DNA of 61,064 bases from Burkholderiales bacterium. GTDB taxonomy: Bacteria > Pseudomonadota > Gammaproteobacteria > Burkholderiales > Burkholderiaceae_C. The translations under genes were made by a program, and so were the position numbers. The notes below the pieces were generated by a model, which saw only the letters and a list, made by a program, of their open reading frames with translations, did no database searches and was not told the DNA's origin. The DNA lies in contig JAFKGE010000039.1 of NCBI GenBank assembly GCA_017307865.1, positions 1-61,064 of the forward strand, written 5' to 3'. Below, in pieces: positions 26,463 to 35,055 of this stretch (position 1 is the stretch's first letter; each line of letters begins with the position of its first letter).

Positions 26463-27113
26463 TCACGGCAGACTGAGCGCAGCCAGTGACTGGACGTAAC
26501 GATCTTGTCCATCCTGCGCTCCGTTGACACTGAGACCCACCGGCCGCAACAAGCCATCGCGCAGGCCATAAACCAGCCCATGCACCTCGACTTGCTGCCC
26601 GCGCTCCCAAGCACGACGCAGGATGGTGGTGCGGCACACATTGCTGACCTGCTCGATCACGTTCATCTCACAAAGCCGGGCGGCGCGCTCGTCGGCACAG
26701 GAAATGCCGTCAAGCCGATCGGCGTGCTTGCGCGCCACGTCTTCCAGATGACGCAGCCAGTTGTCGGCCAGGCCGGTTCGGCGCTGTTCGACCACGGCCT
26801 GCACGCCGCCGCAACCGTAGTGCCCTACCACCAGCACATGCTCGACCTTGAGCACCTCGACCGCATATTGCAGCACCGTCAGGCAGTTCAGGTCAGAGTG
26901 CACCACCAGGTTGCCGACGTTGCGGTGCACGAACACCTCGCCCGGCTGCAAGCCCACGATTTCATTGGCTGGCACCCGGCTGTCGGAGCAGCCGATCCAC
27001 AGATAGCGTGGCATCTGCTGCCTCGCCAGCCGCTCGAAGTACTGCGGGTCCAGGGCCGCGCAGCGCGCCGACCAGGCACGGTTGTTCTCAAACAAAGGGT
27101 TCAGACTGGACAT
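26463..27113 (-). CDS. Beta-class carbonic anhydrase
   Basis: 216 aa from ATG 27113, with GGAG seven bases upstream. Zinc ligands and the Asp-Arg dyad are visible: CSDSRVPANEI, then GHYGCGGVQA with the second His and Cys. The RNVGNLVVHSDLN loop is also typical. It interconverts CO2 and bicarbonate. Being inside a catabolic operon it may supply bicarbonate to the biotin-dependent carboxylase at 11.7-15.4 kb. It is 25 bp downstream-facing from the MmgE/PrpD start. Confidence 0.93.
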   Translation of the reverse strand: MSSLNPLFENNRAWSARCAALDPQYFERLARQQMPRYLWIGCSDSRVPANEIVGLQPGEVFVHRNVGNLVVHSDLNCLTVLQYAVEVLKVEHVLVVGHYGCGGVQAVVEQRRTGLADNWLRHLEDVARKHADRLDGISCADERAARLCEMNVIEQVSNVCRTTILRRAWERGQQVEVHGLVYGLRDGLLRPVGLSVNGAQDGQDRYVQSLAALSLP

Positions 27114-27298
27114 GGCTTTTCTCCAGTGCGCCATCAGCGGCGCTGCACATTGGCTTTCCGTTCCCGGCAAAGGCGGGCGGGCTGCCGCGCCCGGCGACGT
27201 GCAAATCTGGGTTCACGCGCTGCATCCGGCCGTTGGCAATCAGGTGAAGTGCCGAGCCTATGACCACAAGGTCTGCGATCAGGGTTTTATGGAACATG

Positions 27299-28099
27299 TC
27301 AGCCCCCGCGCCAGCGCGGTGGGCGCTTTTCGTTGAAGGCCTTGACGCCTTCGAGTCGATCGGCCGACGACACCAGCACGTTGTAGGCCGCAATGTCGAG
27401 CATGTAACCGCTGTGAAAGTCGATTTCGCCGCCGCGCGAGGCGGTCAGTTTGGCGTAGCGGGTGGCCATCGGTGCAGCCCGCACGATTTCGCGCGCGTCG
27501 GCCACTGCGGCGGCCAGCGCCGTGCCCGGCTCGGCCAAGTCAGTTACCATGCCCCATTCGGCGGCTTCTTCGGCTGAAAACCTTTGTGCGGTGAGCAGCA
27601 GCTTCTTGGCCCGCCGTACGCCGACCGCGCGCACCAGGTTCTGGATGCCACCGCCGCCAGGCATGATGCCGCGCCGCAGTTCGGGCAGCGAAAACACCGC
27701 CGCGCGCGAGGCGATGATGTAGTCGCACATCAGCGCCAGTTCGCAGCCACCGCCATGCGCGTGGCCTTCGACGGCGGCGATCACCGGTTGCGGAAAATCC
27801 TTGACTGCCAGAAAGACCTCTTCGGCGAGCTGGTGCTGGCGCCGCCACTGGCCGTCGGTCATCCCGTCGCGCTGCTTGAGGTCGCCGCCGGCCGAGAACG
27901 CGCGGCTGCCGGCACCGGTGAAGATCAGCACGCGCAAGGCGTCGTCAAAAGCCAGTTCATGCAAGGCCTCGCGCAACTCGACGAACATCTGCGTGTTCAT
28001 CGCATTCATCACCTCGGGCCGGTTCAGCACCAGAGTGCGAATGCCGTCAGTGGGATCAGTGTTGGGCGCGGCTTCGACGCGCAGGGTAGTGTAGTCCAT
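27299..28099 (-). CDS. Enoyl-CoA hydratase/isomerase (crotonase family)
   Basis: 266 aa from ATG 28099 (MDYTTLRVE). It shows NRPEVMNAMN, the oxyanion segment RAFSAGGDLK, VEGHAHGGGCELALMCDYI with the first catalytic Glu, and PELRRGIMPGGGGIQ with the second. Both acid/base glutamates of hydratases are kept, so hydration of a 2-enoyl-CoA is likely. A BadK-like role (cyclohex-1-enecarboxyl-CoA hydratase) is possible but not shown. The 185 bp to the carbonic anhydrase start contain no gene I can support. Confidence 0.88.
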   Translation of the reverse strand: MDYTTLRVEAAPNTDPTDGIRTLVLNRPEVMNAMNTQMFVELREALHELAFDDALRVLIFTGAGSRAFSAGGDLKQRDGMTDGQWRRQHQLAEEVFLAVKDFPQPVIAAVEGHAHGGGCELALMCDYIIASRAAVFSLPELRRGIMPGGGGIQNLVRAVGVRRAKKLLLTAQRFSAEEAAEWGMVTDLAEPGTALAAAVADAREIVRAAPMATRYAKLTASRGGEIDFHSGYMLDIAAYNVLVSSADRLEGVKAFNEKRPPRWRGG

Positions 28100-28125
28100 G
28101 GTCGGGAATGGCGGCTTTAAAGCGG

Positions 28126-29286
28126 TCAATAGGATCGGGGCATGCCCAGCAGGTGCTCGGCCACCTGCGCCAGCACCAGGTTGTTGGAAATCGGCGCGGT
28201 CCGAAACAGCCGTGACTCCTTCCACTTGCGCTCGATGTCAAACTCGCAGGCTATGCCGTAGCCGCCAAAGGTGCTCATCGCCGCCTCGGCCGCCTCCCAG
28301 GCGGCTTCGCTGGCCAGGTACTTGACCATAGTCGCTTCGCGGCCGCAGGGCAAACCTGCGTCGAACAGCGTGACGGCCTTGTTGCGCATCAGTTCGGCGG
28401 CTTCGATGTTGATATGCGCGCGAGCGATGGGAAACTGCACCCCCTGGTTGGCACCGATCGGACGGTCGAAGACGACACGCTCGCTGGCATAACGCGAGGC
28501 CTTTTCGACAAACCACTTGCCGTCGCCGATCGCCTCGCTGGCCACTAGCAGGCGCTCGGAATGCAGCGAGTCGAGCAGGTAATAAAAGCCCTTGCCTTCT
28601 TCGCCGATGCGGTCGTCGTCGCTGACCTCAAGGTTGTCAATGAAGACCTCGAACGTGTGGTGGTTGATCATGGTGCGGATCGGCTTGGCCTTGAGCGAGG
28701 AGCCAGCCTTGGCGATATCGACCAGAAACAGGCTCAGGCCGTCGGTCTTCTTGGCCGATTCCTCGAACGGCGTGGTGCGCGCGATCAGCAGGTACATGTG
28801 CGAGTGGCTGTAACGCGACGTCCATATCTTCTGGCCGTTGATGACATAACCGCCGGCCACCTTGCGCGCGAAGGTCTTGATGCGCAGCGTGTTGGAGCCT
28901 GCATCGGGCTCGGTCACGCCGAAAGCCTGCAGGCGCAGGCTGCCGTCGGCAATGCGCGGCAGCGTCTTGCGCTTTTGCGCCTCGCTGCCATGCCGCAGGA
29001 TTGAGGCCATGGTGTACATCTGCGCATGGCACGAAGCGCTGTTGCCACCGTTGCGATTGACCTCTTCCAGGATGGTGCAGGCATCCATCAGCGACAGCCC
29101 GGAACCGCCGTATGCCTCAGGGATCAGCGCGGCCAGCCAGCCTGCCTCGATCATGGCATCGACAAATGCCTCCGGATAGGCGCCGTCCTGCGCGCACTGG
29201 CGCCAGTAATCGGGGCCAAAGCCGTCGCACAGGGCTTTCACGGCGGAACGAATCTGCGTCTGTGTTTCCGTGTAGCTGAAGTCCAT
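28126..29286 (-). CDS. Acyl-CoA dehydrogenase with displaced catalytic base
   Basis: 386 aa from ATG 29286 (MDFSYTETQTQIR). It has FGVTEPDAGSNT, GQKIWTSRYSHSHMY and SERVVFDRPIGANQGVQFPI. The C-terminus reads LFRTAPISNNLVLAQVAEHLL, so there is no Glu at the MCAD position; a Glu in LHSERLLVA could serve as the alternative base, as in isovaleryl-type enzymes. The gene ends 26 bp before the enoyl-CoA hydratase start. The substrate is undefined. Confidence 0.88.
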   Translation of the reverse strand: MDFSYTETQTQIRSAVKALCDGFGPDYWRQCAQDGAYPEAFVDAMIEAGWLAALIPEAYGGSGLSLMDACTILEEVNRNGGNSASCHAQMYTMASILRHGSEAQKRKTLPRIADGSLRLQAFGVTEPDAGSNTLRIKTFARKVAGGYVINGQKIWTSRYSHSHMYLLIARTTPFEESAKKTDGLSLFLVDIAKAGSSLKAKPIRTMINHHTFEVFIDNLEVSDDDRIGEEGKGFYYLLDSLHSERLLVASEAIGDGKWFVEKASRYASERVVFDRPIGANQGVQFPIARAHINIEAAELMRNKAVTLFDAGLPCGREATMVKYLASEAAWEAAEAAMSTFGGYGIACEFDIERKWKESRLFRTAPISNNLVLAQVAEHLLGMPRSY

Positions 29287-29303
29287 GGGTATCCCCTGAG
29301 GGC

Positions 29304-29426
29304 TCACCTTCTGAACACGCCGAATTGCGTGTCGCGCTGGGGCACGCGTATCGGCTGCTTGAAGCGCTCCCGGTCTTCATCGATCCAGCTGGCACCCGCG
29401 CACCGGTGGATGGTCCCGCGCACCAT
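29304..29426 (-). CDS. Small ORF between acyl-CoA dehydrogenase genes
   Basis: A 40-codon frame (ATG 29426, TGA 29304) begins 2 bp after the PimD-like stop and ends 17 bp before the next start. The product contains SWIDEDRERFKQPIRV and is charged, with no known motif. There is no Shine-Dalgarno sequence. It may be a real small protein or chance. Confidence 0.2.
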   Translation of the reverse strand: MVRGTIHRCAGASWIDEDRERFKQPIRVPQRDTQFGVFRR

Positions 29427-29428
29427 GG

Positions 29429-30592
29429 TCAGCGTGGCGGCGGGCTGTTCGGGGCTACCGCAGCCAGCGCCGCAAAACGCTGCAGGTGGTGGTCGGCGCT
29501 GCCGAACAGGTTGCAAAAGAGGGTGAGACGGCGGAAGTAGTGGCCAATGTCCAGCTCCTCGGTCATGCCCACCCCGCCGTGCAACTGCACCGCCTGCTGG
29601 GCGACGAAGCGAGCTCGCTCGCCAATGGCCGCCTTGGCGGCCGACACGGCGCGCGAACGAGTCACCGCATCAAGATGCTCGGCATGCAAGGCCGCCATCA
29701 ACACCAGGGAGCGAGTGGCTTCGACGGCGGCAAACATATCGACCAGACGGTGCTGGATAACCTGGAAGCTGGCAATCGGCACGTCAAATTGTTTGCGCGT
29801 ACTGACGTATTCGCCAGTCTTTCGCAGCAGCGCGCCCATCGCGCCCAGGGCATCGGCGCAGGCGGCCACAATGCCCAGATCGATCAAGTGCTCCAGCAGC
29901 GCAAGGCCTTCGCCTTCGGTGCCGAGCAGCGCGCCCTCGCCGAGCACGACATCGTCGAGCCGGAGATCGCCGGCCCGGCTGCCGTCATAGACCTTGTACC
30001 CCGTCACCTGCACCCCCGGCGTGCTGGCCCCGACCAGAAACAAGCTGATCCCCTGGCGCTCATTGACCGCGCCCGACGTCCTGGTCACGACGACAAAGCC
30101 GTCCGCCCAGGGCGCGCCCAGCACGCCGCTCTTGCGACCCGACAGCACCCAGCCACCGCCCTTGGCCGTGGCGCGGGTCTGCACATGGGCGAGGTCGTGA
30201 CGCGCATCGACCTCGGTGTGCGCCAAGCTGAGAATGAGTTCGCCCGAAGCCAGTCCTGGCAGCCACGTCGAGCGCTGCGCCGGGCTGCCTGCGCGCGCCA
30301 CCGCCTGCGCACCGAGCACCGTGCTGGCAAGGTAGGGTTCTACCGCCAGCGCCGCACCCAAGGCCTCGGCGACCTGGATCGTCTCGACAATGCCTCCGCC
30401 GAAACCGCCATCCGCTTCGGGCAGGGCCACGCCCAGCCAGCCGAACTCGCCGAATCGCCGCCAGTGCTCGCGGCTCATGCCAGGCTCGGAGGCGACGATT
30501 TTGTTGCGGGCATCGAAACCGTACTCGGCGCGCAAAAATTTCTGCGCCGCGTCACGCAGCATCGTTTGTTCTTCAGACAAATCAAAGTTCAT
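29429..30592 (-). CDS. pimD: Acyl-CoA dehydrogenase small subunit, PimD-like (pimeloyl-CoA dehydrogenase)
   Basis: 387 aa from ATG 30592 (MNFDLSEEQTMLRDAAQKFL). The segments YGFDARNKI, DGGFGGGIVETI and FRRLTLFCNLFGSADHHL match PimD of R. palustris as I recall it. The usual catalytic Glu motif is replaced by FGSADHH, so this subunit is likely non-catalytic or shares a site with its neighbour. PimC and PimD together dehydrogenate pimeloyl-CoA, the product of BadI. The upstream pimC-like gene ends 10 bp away. An isolated odd-family acyl-CoA dehydrogenase is the alternative. Confidence 0.78.
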   Translation of the reverse strand: MNFDLSEEQTMLRDAAQKFLRAEYGFDARNKIVASEPGMSREHWRRFGEFGWLGVALPEADGGFGGGIVETIQVAEALGAALAVEPYLASTVLGAQAVARAGSPAQRSTWLPGLASGELILSLAHTEVDARHDLAHVQTRATAKGGGWVLSGRKSGVLGAPWADGFVVVTRTSGAVNERQGISLFLVGASTPGVQVTGYKVYDGSRAGDLRLDDVVLGEGALLGTEGEGLALLEHLIDLGIVAACADALGAMGALLRKTGEYVSTRKQFDVPIASFQVIQHRLVDMFAAVEATRSLVLMAALHAEHLDAVTRSRAVSAAKAAIGERARFVAQQAVQLHGGVGMTEELDIGHYFRRLTLFCNLFGSADHHLQRFAALAAVAPNSPPPR

Positions 30593-30602
30593 GCGGTTTC
30601 CT

Positions 30603-31784
30603 TTAGCGTGCGCCGCCGGCCAGAAGCATCTTGGCCAGTACGTTCTTCTGCACCTCGTCGCTGCCACCGTAGATGGTGGCAGCGCGTGAGAAGCAGTAGC
30701 GCGGCATCGCATGCGCGTAGCGCCCGTGGCCCAACTCGCCGCCCTCGTGCCAGGGCCACGCCATCTCGGCGGCGATTTCCACGTCCAGCTCGGACAAGGT
30801 CTGCTGCACCGCCGTGCCCATGGTCTTGAGCAGTGAGGATTCCGGCCCCGGTGCCTTGCCTGCGGCGGTGGCCGCGAGCACACGGAAATTGGTGTATTCA
30901 AGCGCCATCAGTTCAATCTCGGCACGCGCCAGCTTGAGGCGCATCGCGCCATCCTCGGCCAGCGGTCGGCCGCCCGAGCGGCGCTCATCCGCTGCGGCAT
31001 ACAGGTTGGCCAGATGCGCCTTGCAGTCGGCCACGCCGGCGATGCTGGTGCGCTCGTGCGTCAGCAGGTACTTGGCGATATCCCAGCCCTGGCCCTCACG
31101 GCCGACCAGGTTTTTCCGGGGCACGCGAACGTCGGTGAAGAACACCTGATTGAGGTGATGCTCGCCGTCGATCGAGACGATGGGCTTGACCTCTATGCCA
31201 GCACGGTCCATCTCGATCAGCAGGAAGGAAATCCCTTCCTGCTTTTTCCCGGTGCTGGATGTGCGCACCAGGCAGAACATGTGGGTGGCCCAGTGAGCGT
31301 AGGTGGTCCAGATTTTTGAGCCGTTGACGATGTAGTCGTCGCCATCGGCCACGGCCGTGGTCTTCAAGCTGGCCAAATCCGAGCCTGCGCCCGGCTCGGA
31401 ATAGCCCTGGCACCACCAGTCGTCACAGCGACGGATACGCGGCAGGTACTGCGCTTTTTGCTCAGGCGTTCCAAAGGCGATCAGCACCGGCCCGAGCATG
31501 ATTACCCCCATCGACAGGCCCACCGGCGCGCTGGCCGCCGCGCGTTCAAGGTCAAAGATGTAGCGCTGCGTTGGCGTCCAGCCCGGCCCACCGTGCTCCT
31601 TGGGCCATCCGGTGACCAGCCAGCCTTGCGTGTCGAGTCGGCGCTGCCATTGAACGATGTCGTCCTTTTGCAGCATTTCTCCGGTGACGGTCTTGCGCTT
31701 GAGATCGGCTGGCGTGTGGGTCTTGAACCATGCGCGAACCTCTTGCTGGAACGCTCTGTCTTGCGGGCTGAAATCGATGTCCAT
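30603..31784 (-). CDS. pimC: Acyl-CoA dehydrogenase large subunit, PimC-like (pimeloyl-CoA dehydrogenase)
   Basis: 393 aa. GWPKEHGGPGWTPTQRYIF, DDWWCQGYSEPGAGSDLAS, KIWTTYAHWATHMFCLVRT and KKQEGISFLLIEM are diagnostic of the PimC/FadE-type large subunit. The C-terminal motif is IYGGSDEVQKN, with Gly where MCAD has Glu, as expected for this branch; the base may be the Glu in LLTHERTSI. It lies directly upstream of the pimD-like gene and would catalyse the first oxidation of pimeloyl-CoA or a substituted pimeloyl-CoA. Confidence 0.82.
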   Translation of the reverse strand: MDIDFSPQDRAFQQEVRAWFKTHTPADLKRKTVTGEMLQKDDIVQWQRRLDTQGWLVTGWPKEHGGPGWTPTQRYIFDLERAAASAPVGLSMGVIMLGPVLIAFGTPEQKAQYLPRIRRCDDWWCQGYSEPGAGSDLASLKTTAVADGDDYIVNGSKIWTTYAHWATHMFCLVRTSSTGKKQEGISFLLIEMDRAGIEVKPIVSIDGEHHLNQVFFTDVRVPRKNLVGREGQGWDIAKYLLTHERTSIAGVADCKAHLANLYAAADERRSGGRPLAEDGAMRLKLARAEIELMALEYTNFRVLAATAAGKAPGPESSLLKTMGTAVQQTLSELDVEIAAEMAWPWHEGGELGHGRYAHAMPRYCFSRAATIYGGSDEVQKNVLAKMLLAGGAR

Positions 31785-31815
31785 CGTGTGCCTCTGTGCG
31801 CTGGTGATGTGCGTT

Positions 31816-32643
31816 TCAGATCGAGATGCCGCCGCCGCAGATCAGGGTCTGGCCGCTGACGTAGTTCGATTCGGGAATGCACAGCAGATAAACCGAACCA
31901 GCCGCCTCCTCGGGCGTTCCGCCGCGACCCAGCGGAATGGTGCGCTCCATCATTTCCAGCAGATCAGGATTGACACCAACCTTGATCTTGTGGCCTTCAA
32001 CATCAATCGAGGCATCGCCTGCGGCCGAAGCTTCGGTCAGCCGCGTCTTGATCATGCCGAAAGCGACAGCATTGACGTTGACCTTGTAGCGCCCCCACTC
32101 CTTGGACAGCGCCTTGGTCAGACCGATGATGCCGGCCTTGCCGGCCGAGTAATTGGCCTGGCCGGCATTGCCGCCGGTGCCGGCGATGGACGAGATGTTG
32201 ACCACCTTGCGGAACACTTCCTGCCCTGCTTCGGCTTCCTTGCGCGAAGAGGCACGAATGAACTCCGCGGCCGCGCGCAGAATCTTGAACGGCGCGGTCA
32301 GGTGCACATCAATGATCGCATTCCATTGCTCGTCGGTCATCTTCTGGACCACGTTATCCCAGGTGTAGCCGGCGTTGTTGATGATGATGTCCAGGCCGCC
32401 GAAGTTGTCGATCGCGGTCTTGACGAAGCGATCAGCGAAGCCGTCGGCGGTGACGCTGCCTACGCAGGCCACGGCGGTGCCGCCGGAGGCCTTGATATCG
32501 GCCAGCGTCTGCTCGGCCGGCGCGGCATCGAGGTCATTGACCACGACCTTGGCTCCTTCACTGGCGAGCTTCATGGCGATGGCGCGCCCAATGCCGCGAC
32601 CCGATCCGGAGACGATCGCGACTTTGCCTTCGAGTTTCTTCAT
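31816..32643 (-). CDS. SDR, 3-hydroxyacyl-CoA dehydrogenase / FabG-like
   Basis: 275 aa classical SDR. The cofactor site is SGSGRGIGRAIAMKL, with VVVNDLD (Asp after beta-2, favouring NAD), NNAGYTWDN, catalytic Ser in ISSIAG and the pair in YSAGK. It resembles the dehydrogenase part of multifunctional enzyme 2 (HSD17B4). With the MaoC pair and SCP-x thiolase upstream it would complete an (R)-specific beta-oxidation turn. Confidence 0.85.
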   Translation of the reverse strand: MKKLEGKVAIVSGSGRGIGRAIAMKLASEGAKVVVNDLDAAPAEQTLADIKASGGTAVACVGSVTADGFADRFVKTAIDNFGGLDIIINNAGYTWDNVVQKMTDEQWNAIIDVHLTAPFKILRAAAEFIRASSRKEAEAGQEVFRKVVNISSIAGTGGNAGQANYSAGKAGIIGLTKALSKEWGRYKVNVNAVAFGMIKTRLTEASAAGDASIDVEGHKIKVGVNPDLLEMMERTIPLGRGGTPEEAAGSVYLLCIPESNYVSGQTLICGGGISI

Positions 32644-32710
32644 GGTGTGTGTCCTTGCTTGTGAATGAATCGAAAAGAGATAGAGCTCTCGACCGCCCTT
32701 CGGTGGTCCG

Positions 32711-33127
32711 TCAGTTCAGGGCCACCAGAGCCTCGCCCGCCAGCGTGATTTCACCCGTGGCCTTGGCCGCGCTGATTTGAACGCGCACGCAGGGGCGACC
32801 GGCGTGGTTGAGCTTCTCGACCACCTTGCCGCTGCAGCGCACGCGGTCACCCAGGTGGGTCATGGCTGCAAAGCGAACGCCATAGCTGAGAATCTGGCGC
32901 TGCGGCACCCATTCGGTGAGTGCATGCCCCAGATACGCCATCGACAACATGCCTTGAGCAAACACGTCCTTCATGCCCGCGCCACGGGCGAAGTCGATAT
33001 CGATGTGGATCGGATTGTGGTCTCCCGATGCACCGGCGAACAGGGCCAGAGTGGTGCGGGTGATGGGTGGCAACTCCAGCACGGGCATGTCATCACCGAC
33101 CTGGATCATCTTTATTGGAGAGTTCAT
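32711..33127 (-). CDS. MaoC-like hydratase subunit with intact D-x4-H motif
   Basis: 138 aa from ATG 33127 (MNSPIKMIQVGDD). The catalytic segment is FAGASGDHNPIHID, the Asp/His of (R)-enoyl-CoA hydratases. It starts 12 bp after the stop of the second MaoC-type gene, which lacks this motif. In mycobacterial and steroid systems such pairs form heteromers (HadAB, ChsH1/ChsH2), so this is probably the catalytic half. Confidence 0.88.
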   Translation of the reverse strand: MNSPIKMIQVGDDMPVLELPPITRTTLALFAGASGDHNPIHIDIDFARGAGMKDVFAQGMLSMAYLGHALTEWVPQRQILSYGVRFAAMTHLGDRVRCSGKVVEKLNHAGRPCVRVQISAAKATGEITLAGEALVALN

Positions 33128-33138
33128 GGATATTTCCT

Positions 33139-33582
33139 TCAGGCGTGGCGCACGACGATCACCGCGTGCAAGTCGGCGACATGCTCGCCGAACTGATTGG
33201 TGACTTTCGTGTCGTTGACGACAAACTCGAGCGCGCCATCCTTCTTGTCGTAGATGTCGGCAACCCGGGTCTGAAAGCGTAGCGTGTCGCCAGCGCACAC
33301 CGGGGCGTGATAGTCGAAGCGTTGCTCACCGTGCAAAACCTCGCGCAGATCGATCTTGAGCGTGTCGAGCAACTTCATCAACACGCCCGAATCGCTCTCG
33401 GCACCAAAGATAAAGGTCGGTGGCGCAACAACGCTGCGGTAACCGGCGGCCTTGGCGGCGGCCTCGTCGAAGTAAATCGGGGCGGCGGCACCGATCACCT
33501 CGGCAAAGAAACGGATGCGCCCCTTCTCCACCTCCCACAGCGTCGGCGGCACCTCGTACCCGATGAATTTTTTGTCAATCAT
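33139..33582 (-). CDS. MaoC-like N-terminal (FAS1-type) dehydratase subunit
   Basis: 147 aa from ATG 33582 (MIDKKFIGYEVPP). It shows the N-terminal hotdog form GRIRFFAEVIGAAAPIYFDE and VVAPPTFIFG, and lacks the D-x4-H pair. The later HGEQRFDYHAPVCAGDTL is typical. This is the substrate-binding partner expected for the adjacent catalytic MaoC subunit. Confidence 0.86.
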   Translation of the reverse strand: MIDKKFIGYEVPPTLWEVEKGRIRFFAEVIGAAAPIYFDEAAAKAAGYRSVVAPPTFIFGAESDSGVLMKLLDTLKIDLREVLHGEQRFDYHAPVCAGDTLRFQTRVADIYDKKDGALEFVVNDTKVTNQFGEHVADLHAVIVVRHA

Positions 33583-33615
33583 GGCATTCAAGCTCCGGCT
33601 TTCCTGTGGTGACGC

Positions 33616-34800
33616 TCAAGCGGCCTGGTAGAGCGTGACGACGCAAGCGCCGCCCAGCCCAAGGTTGTGCTGCAAGGCCACGCGCGCGCCCGCCACCTGG
33701 CGTTGATCCGCCGTGCCACGCAGTTGATGGGTCAGCTCAAAACATTGCGCCAGGCCCGTTGCACCCAGCGGATGACCCTTGGATAACAGGCCACCCGACG
33801 GGTTGGTGACGACCTTGCCGCCATAGGTGTTGTCGCCGTCCAGCACGAACTTCTCTGCGCCACCCAGGGGACACAGGCCCAGAGCCTCGTAAGTCAGCAG
33901 TTCATTCTGTGCAAAGCAGTCGTGCAACTCGACCACATCCACGTCGTCCGGCCCGATGCCGGCTTGCGAATAGACTTTTTGCGCCGCATCGCGTGCCATG
34001 TCGAAGCCGACCAGACGCATCATGTCGCGCGATTCGAAGGTGCTGGGGAAGTCTGTGCTCATCGACTGGGCGCGGATGGAGACGCGGGTGTCTAGCCCAT
34101 GCTTCTTGGCAAAGGCTTCAGAGCAGATAACCGCGGCGGCGGCACCACAGGTCGGCGGGCACGCCATCAAGCGCGTCATCACACCGGGCCAGACGACAGG
34201 TGCGTTCATCACGTCGTCAACACTGACCTCCTTGCGAAACAGCGCGAGCGGGTTGTTGGCGGCATGGCGGCTGGCCTTGGCACGAATGCGGGCGAAGGTG
34301 TCCAGGCGGGTGCCGTATTTGTCCATGTGCGCCTTGCCCGCACCGCCAAAGTAACGAATCGCCAGCGGGATTTCCGGGTGGCCCACCAGTTCGGCGGTGG
34401 TGCGATCGAATTCTTCAAAGGGCGTGGGCCTATCCTCGAACTGAGCCTTGATGGCACCTGCGGCCATCTGCTCAAACCCCAAGGCCAAAACGCAATCGAC
34501 CGCCCCGCTTTCCACCGCCTGGCGCGCCAGAAACAGCGCGCTCGAACCGGTGGAGCAGTTGTTGTTGACATTGACAATCGGTATGCCACTCATGCCCACT
34601 GGATACAGTGCGCGCTGACCGCAGGTGGAATCACCATACACGTAGCCGACGTAGGCCTGCTGAATCATGGGGTACTCGATGCGCGCGTCGGCCAGCGCCT
34701 GGCGCACAGCCTTCTCCCCCATCACGTGATAAGGCTCGCTGGCACCCGGCTTGGTGAAAGGAACCATGCCGACGCCGGCGACGATGACTTTATGACTCAT
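33616..34800 (-). CDS. Thiolase, SCP-x/lipid-transfer branch
   Basis: 394 aa. The nucleophile Cys is present (VNVNNNCSTGSSAL), as are GHPLGATGLAQ and the C-terminal HNLGLGGACVV. DVVELHDCFAQNELLTYEAL marks the SCP-x type. Unlike the gene at 18157-19362, all thiolase residues are kept, so it should cleave 3-ketoacyl-CoA. It is first in the long minus-strand operon and diverges from the acyl-CoA dehydrogenase at 35056. Confidence 0.9.
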   Translation of the reverse strand: MSHKVIVAGVGMVPFTKPGASEPYHVMGEKAVRQALADARIEYPMIQQAYVGYVYGDSTCGQRALYPVGMSGIPIVNVNNNCSTGSSALFLARQAVESGAVDCVLALGFEQMAAGAIKAQFEDRPTPFEEFDRTTAELVGHPEIPLAIRYFGGAGKAHMDKYGTRLDTFARIRAKASRHAANNPLALFRKEVSVDDVMNAPVVWPGVMTRLMACPPTCGAAAAVICSEAFAKKHGLDTRVSIRAQSMSTDFPSTFESRDMMRLVGFDMARDAAQKVYSQAGIGPDDVDVVELHDCFAQNELLTYEALGLCPLGGAEKFVLDGDNTYGGKVVTNPSGGLLSKGHPLGATGLAQCFELTHQLRGTADQRQVAGARVALQHNLGLGGACVVTLYQAA

Positions 34801-34929
34801 GACTCTCTAACTCCTCAAATTAAGCGTCGGCTGACGCGGATGAATGGCCGGGTTGCAGGCGGCGCGACCGGATGGTTGCCAACGCGGCAGCGCCAAGTGA
34901 ACGTGTACGCAATGAAGTCTACCTAACGC

Positions 34930-34958
34930 TTGACAGTTTTGCAATGCCCCAGTAAATT
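34930..34958 (+). promoter_or_regulatory. Sigma70-like promoter in the 34801-35055 divergent gap
   Basis: TTGACA (34930-34935), a 17-bp spacer and TAAATT (34953-34958) form a near-consensus sigma70 promoter. It faces the acyl-CoA dehydrogenase at 35056, leaving a leader of about 90 bases. The 255-bp divergent gap must also carry the promoter of the minus-strand operon starting at 34800; no equally good match was found for it. Confidence 0.6.
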
Positions 34959-35055
34959 CACACTGAGCTAAAGATTTGCATCGACGCCGGTGGATCGATC
35001 TGGCGGGTGTCGTAACTCTTTGATCCACAACCCAAACACTGATTGACACCCCGAC

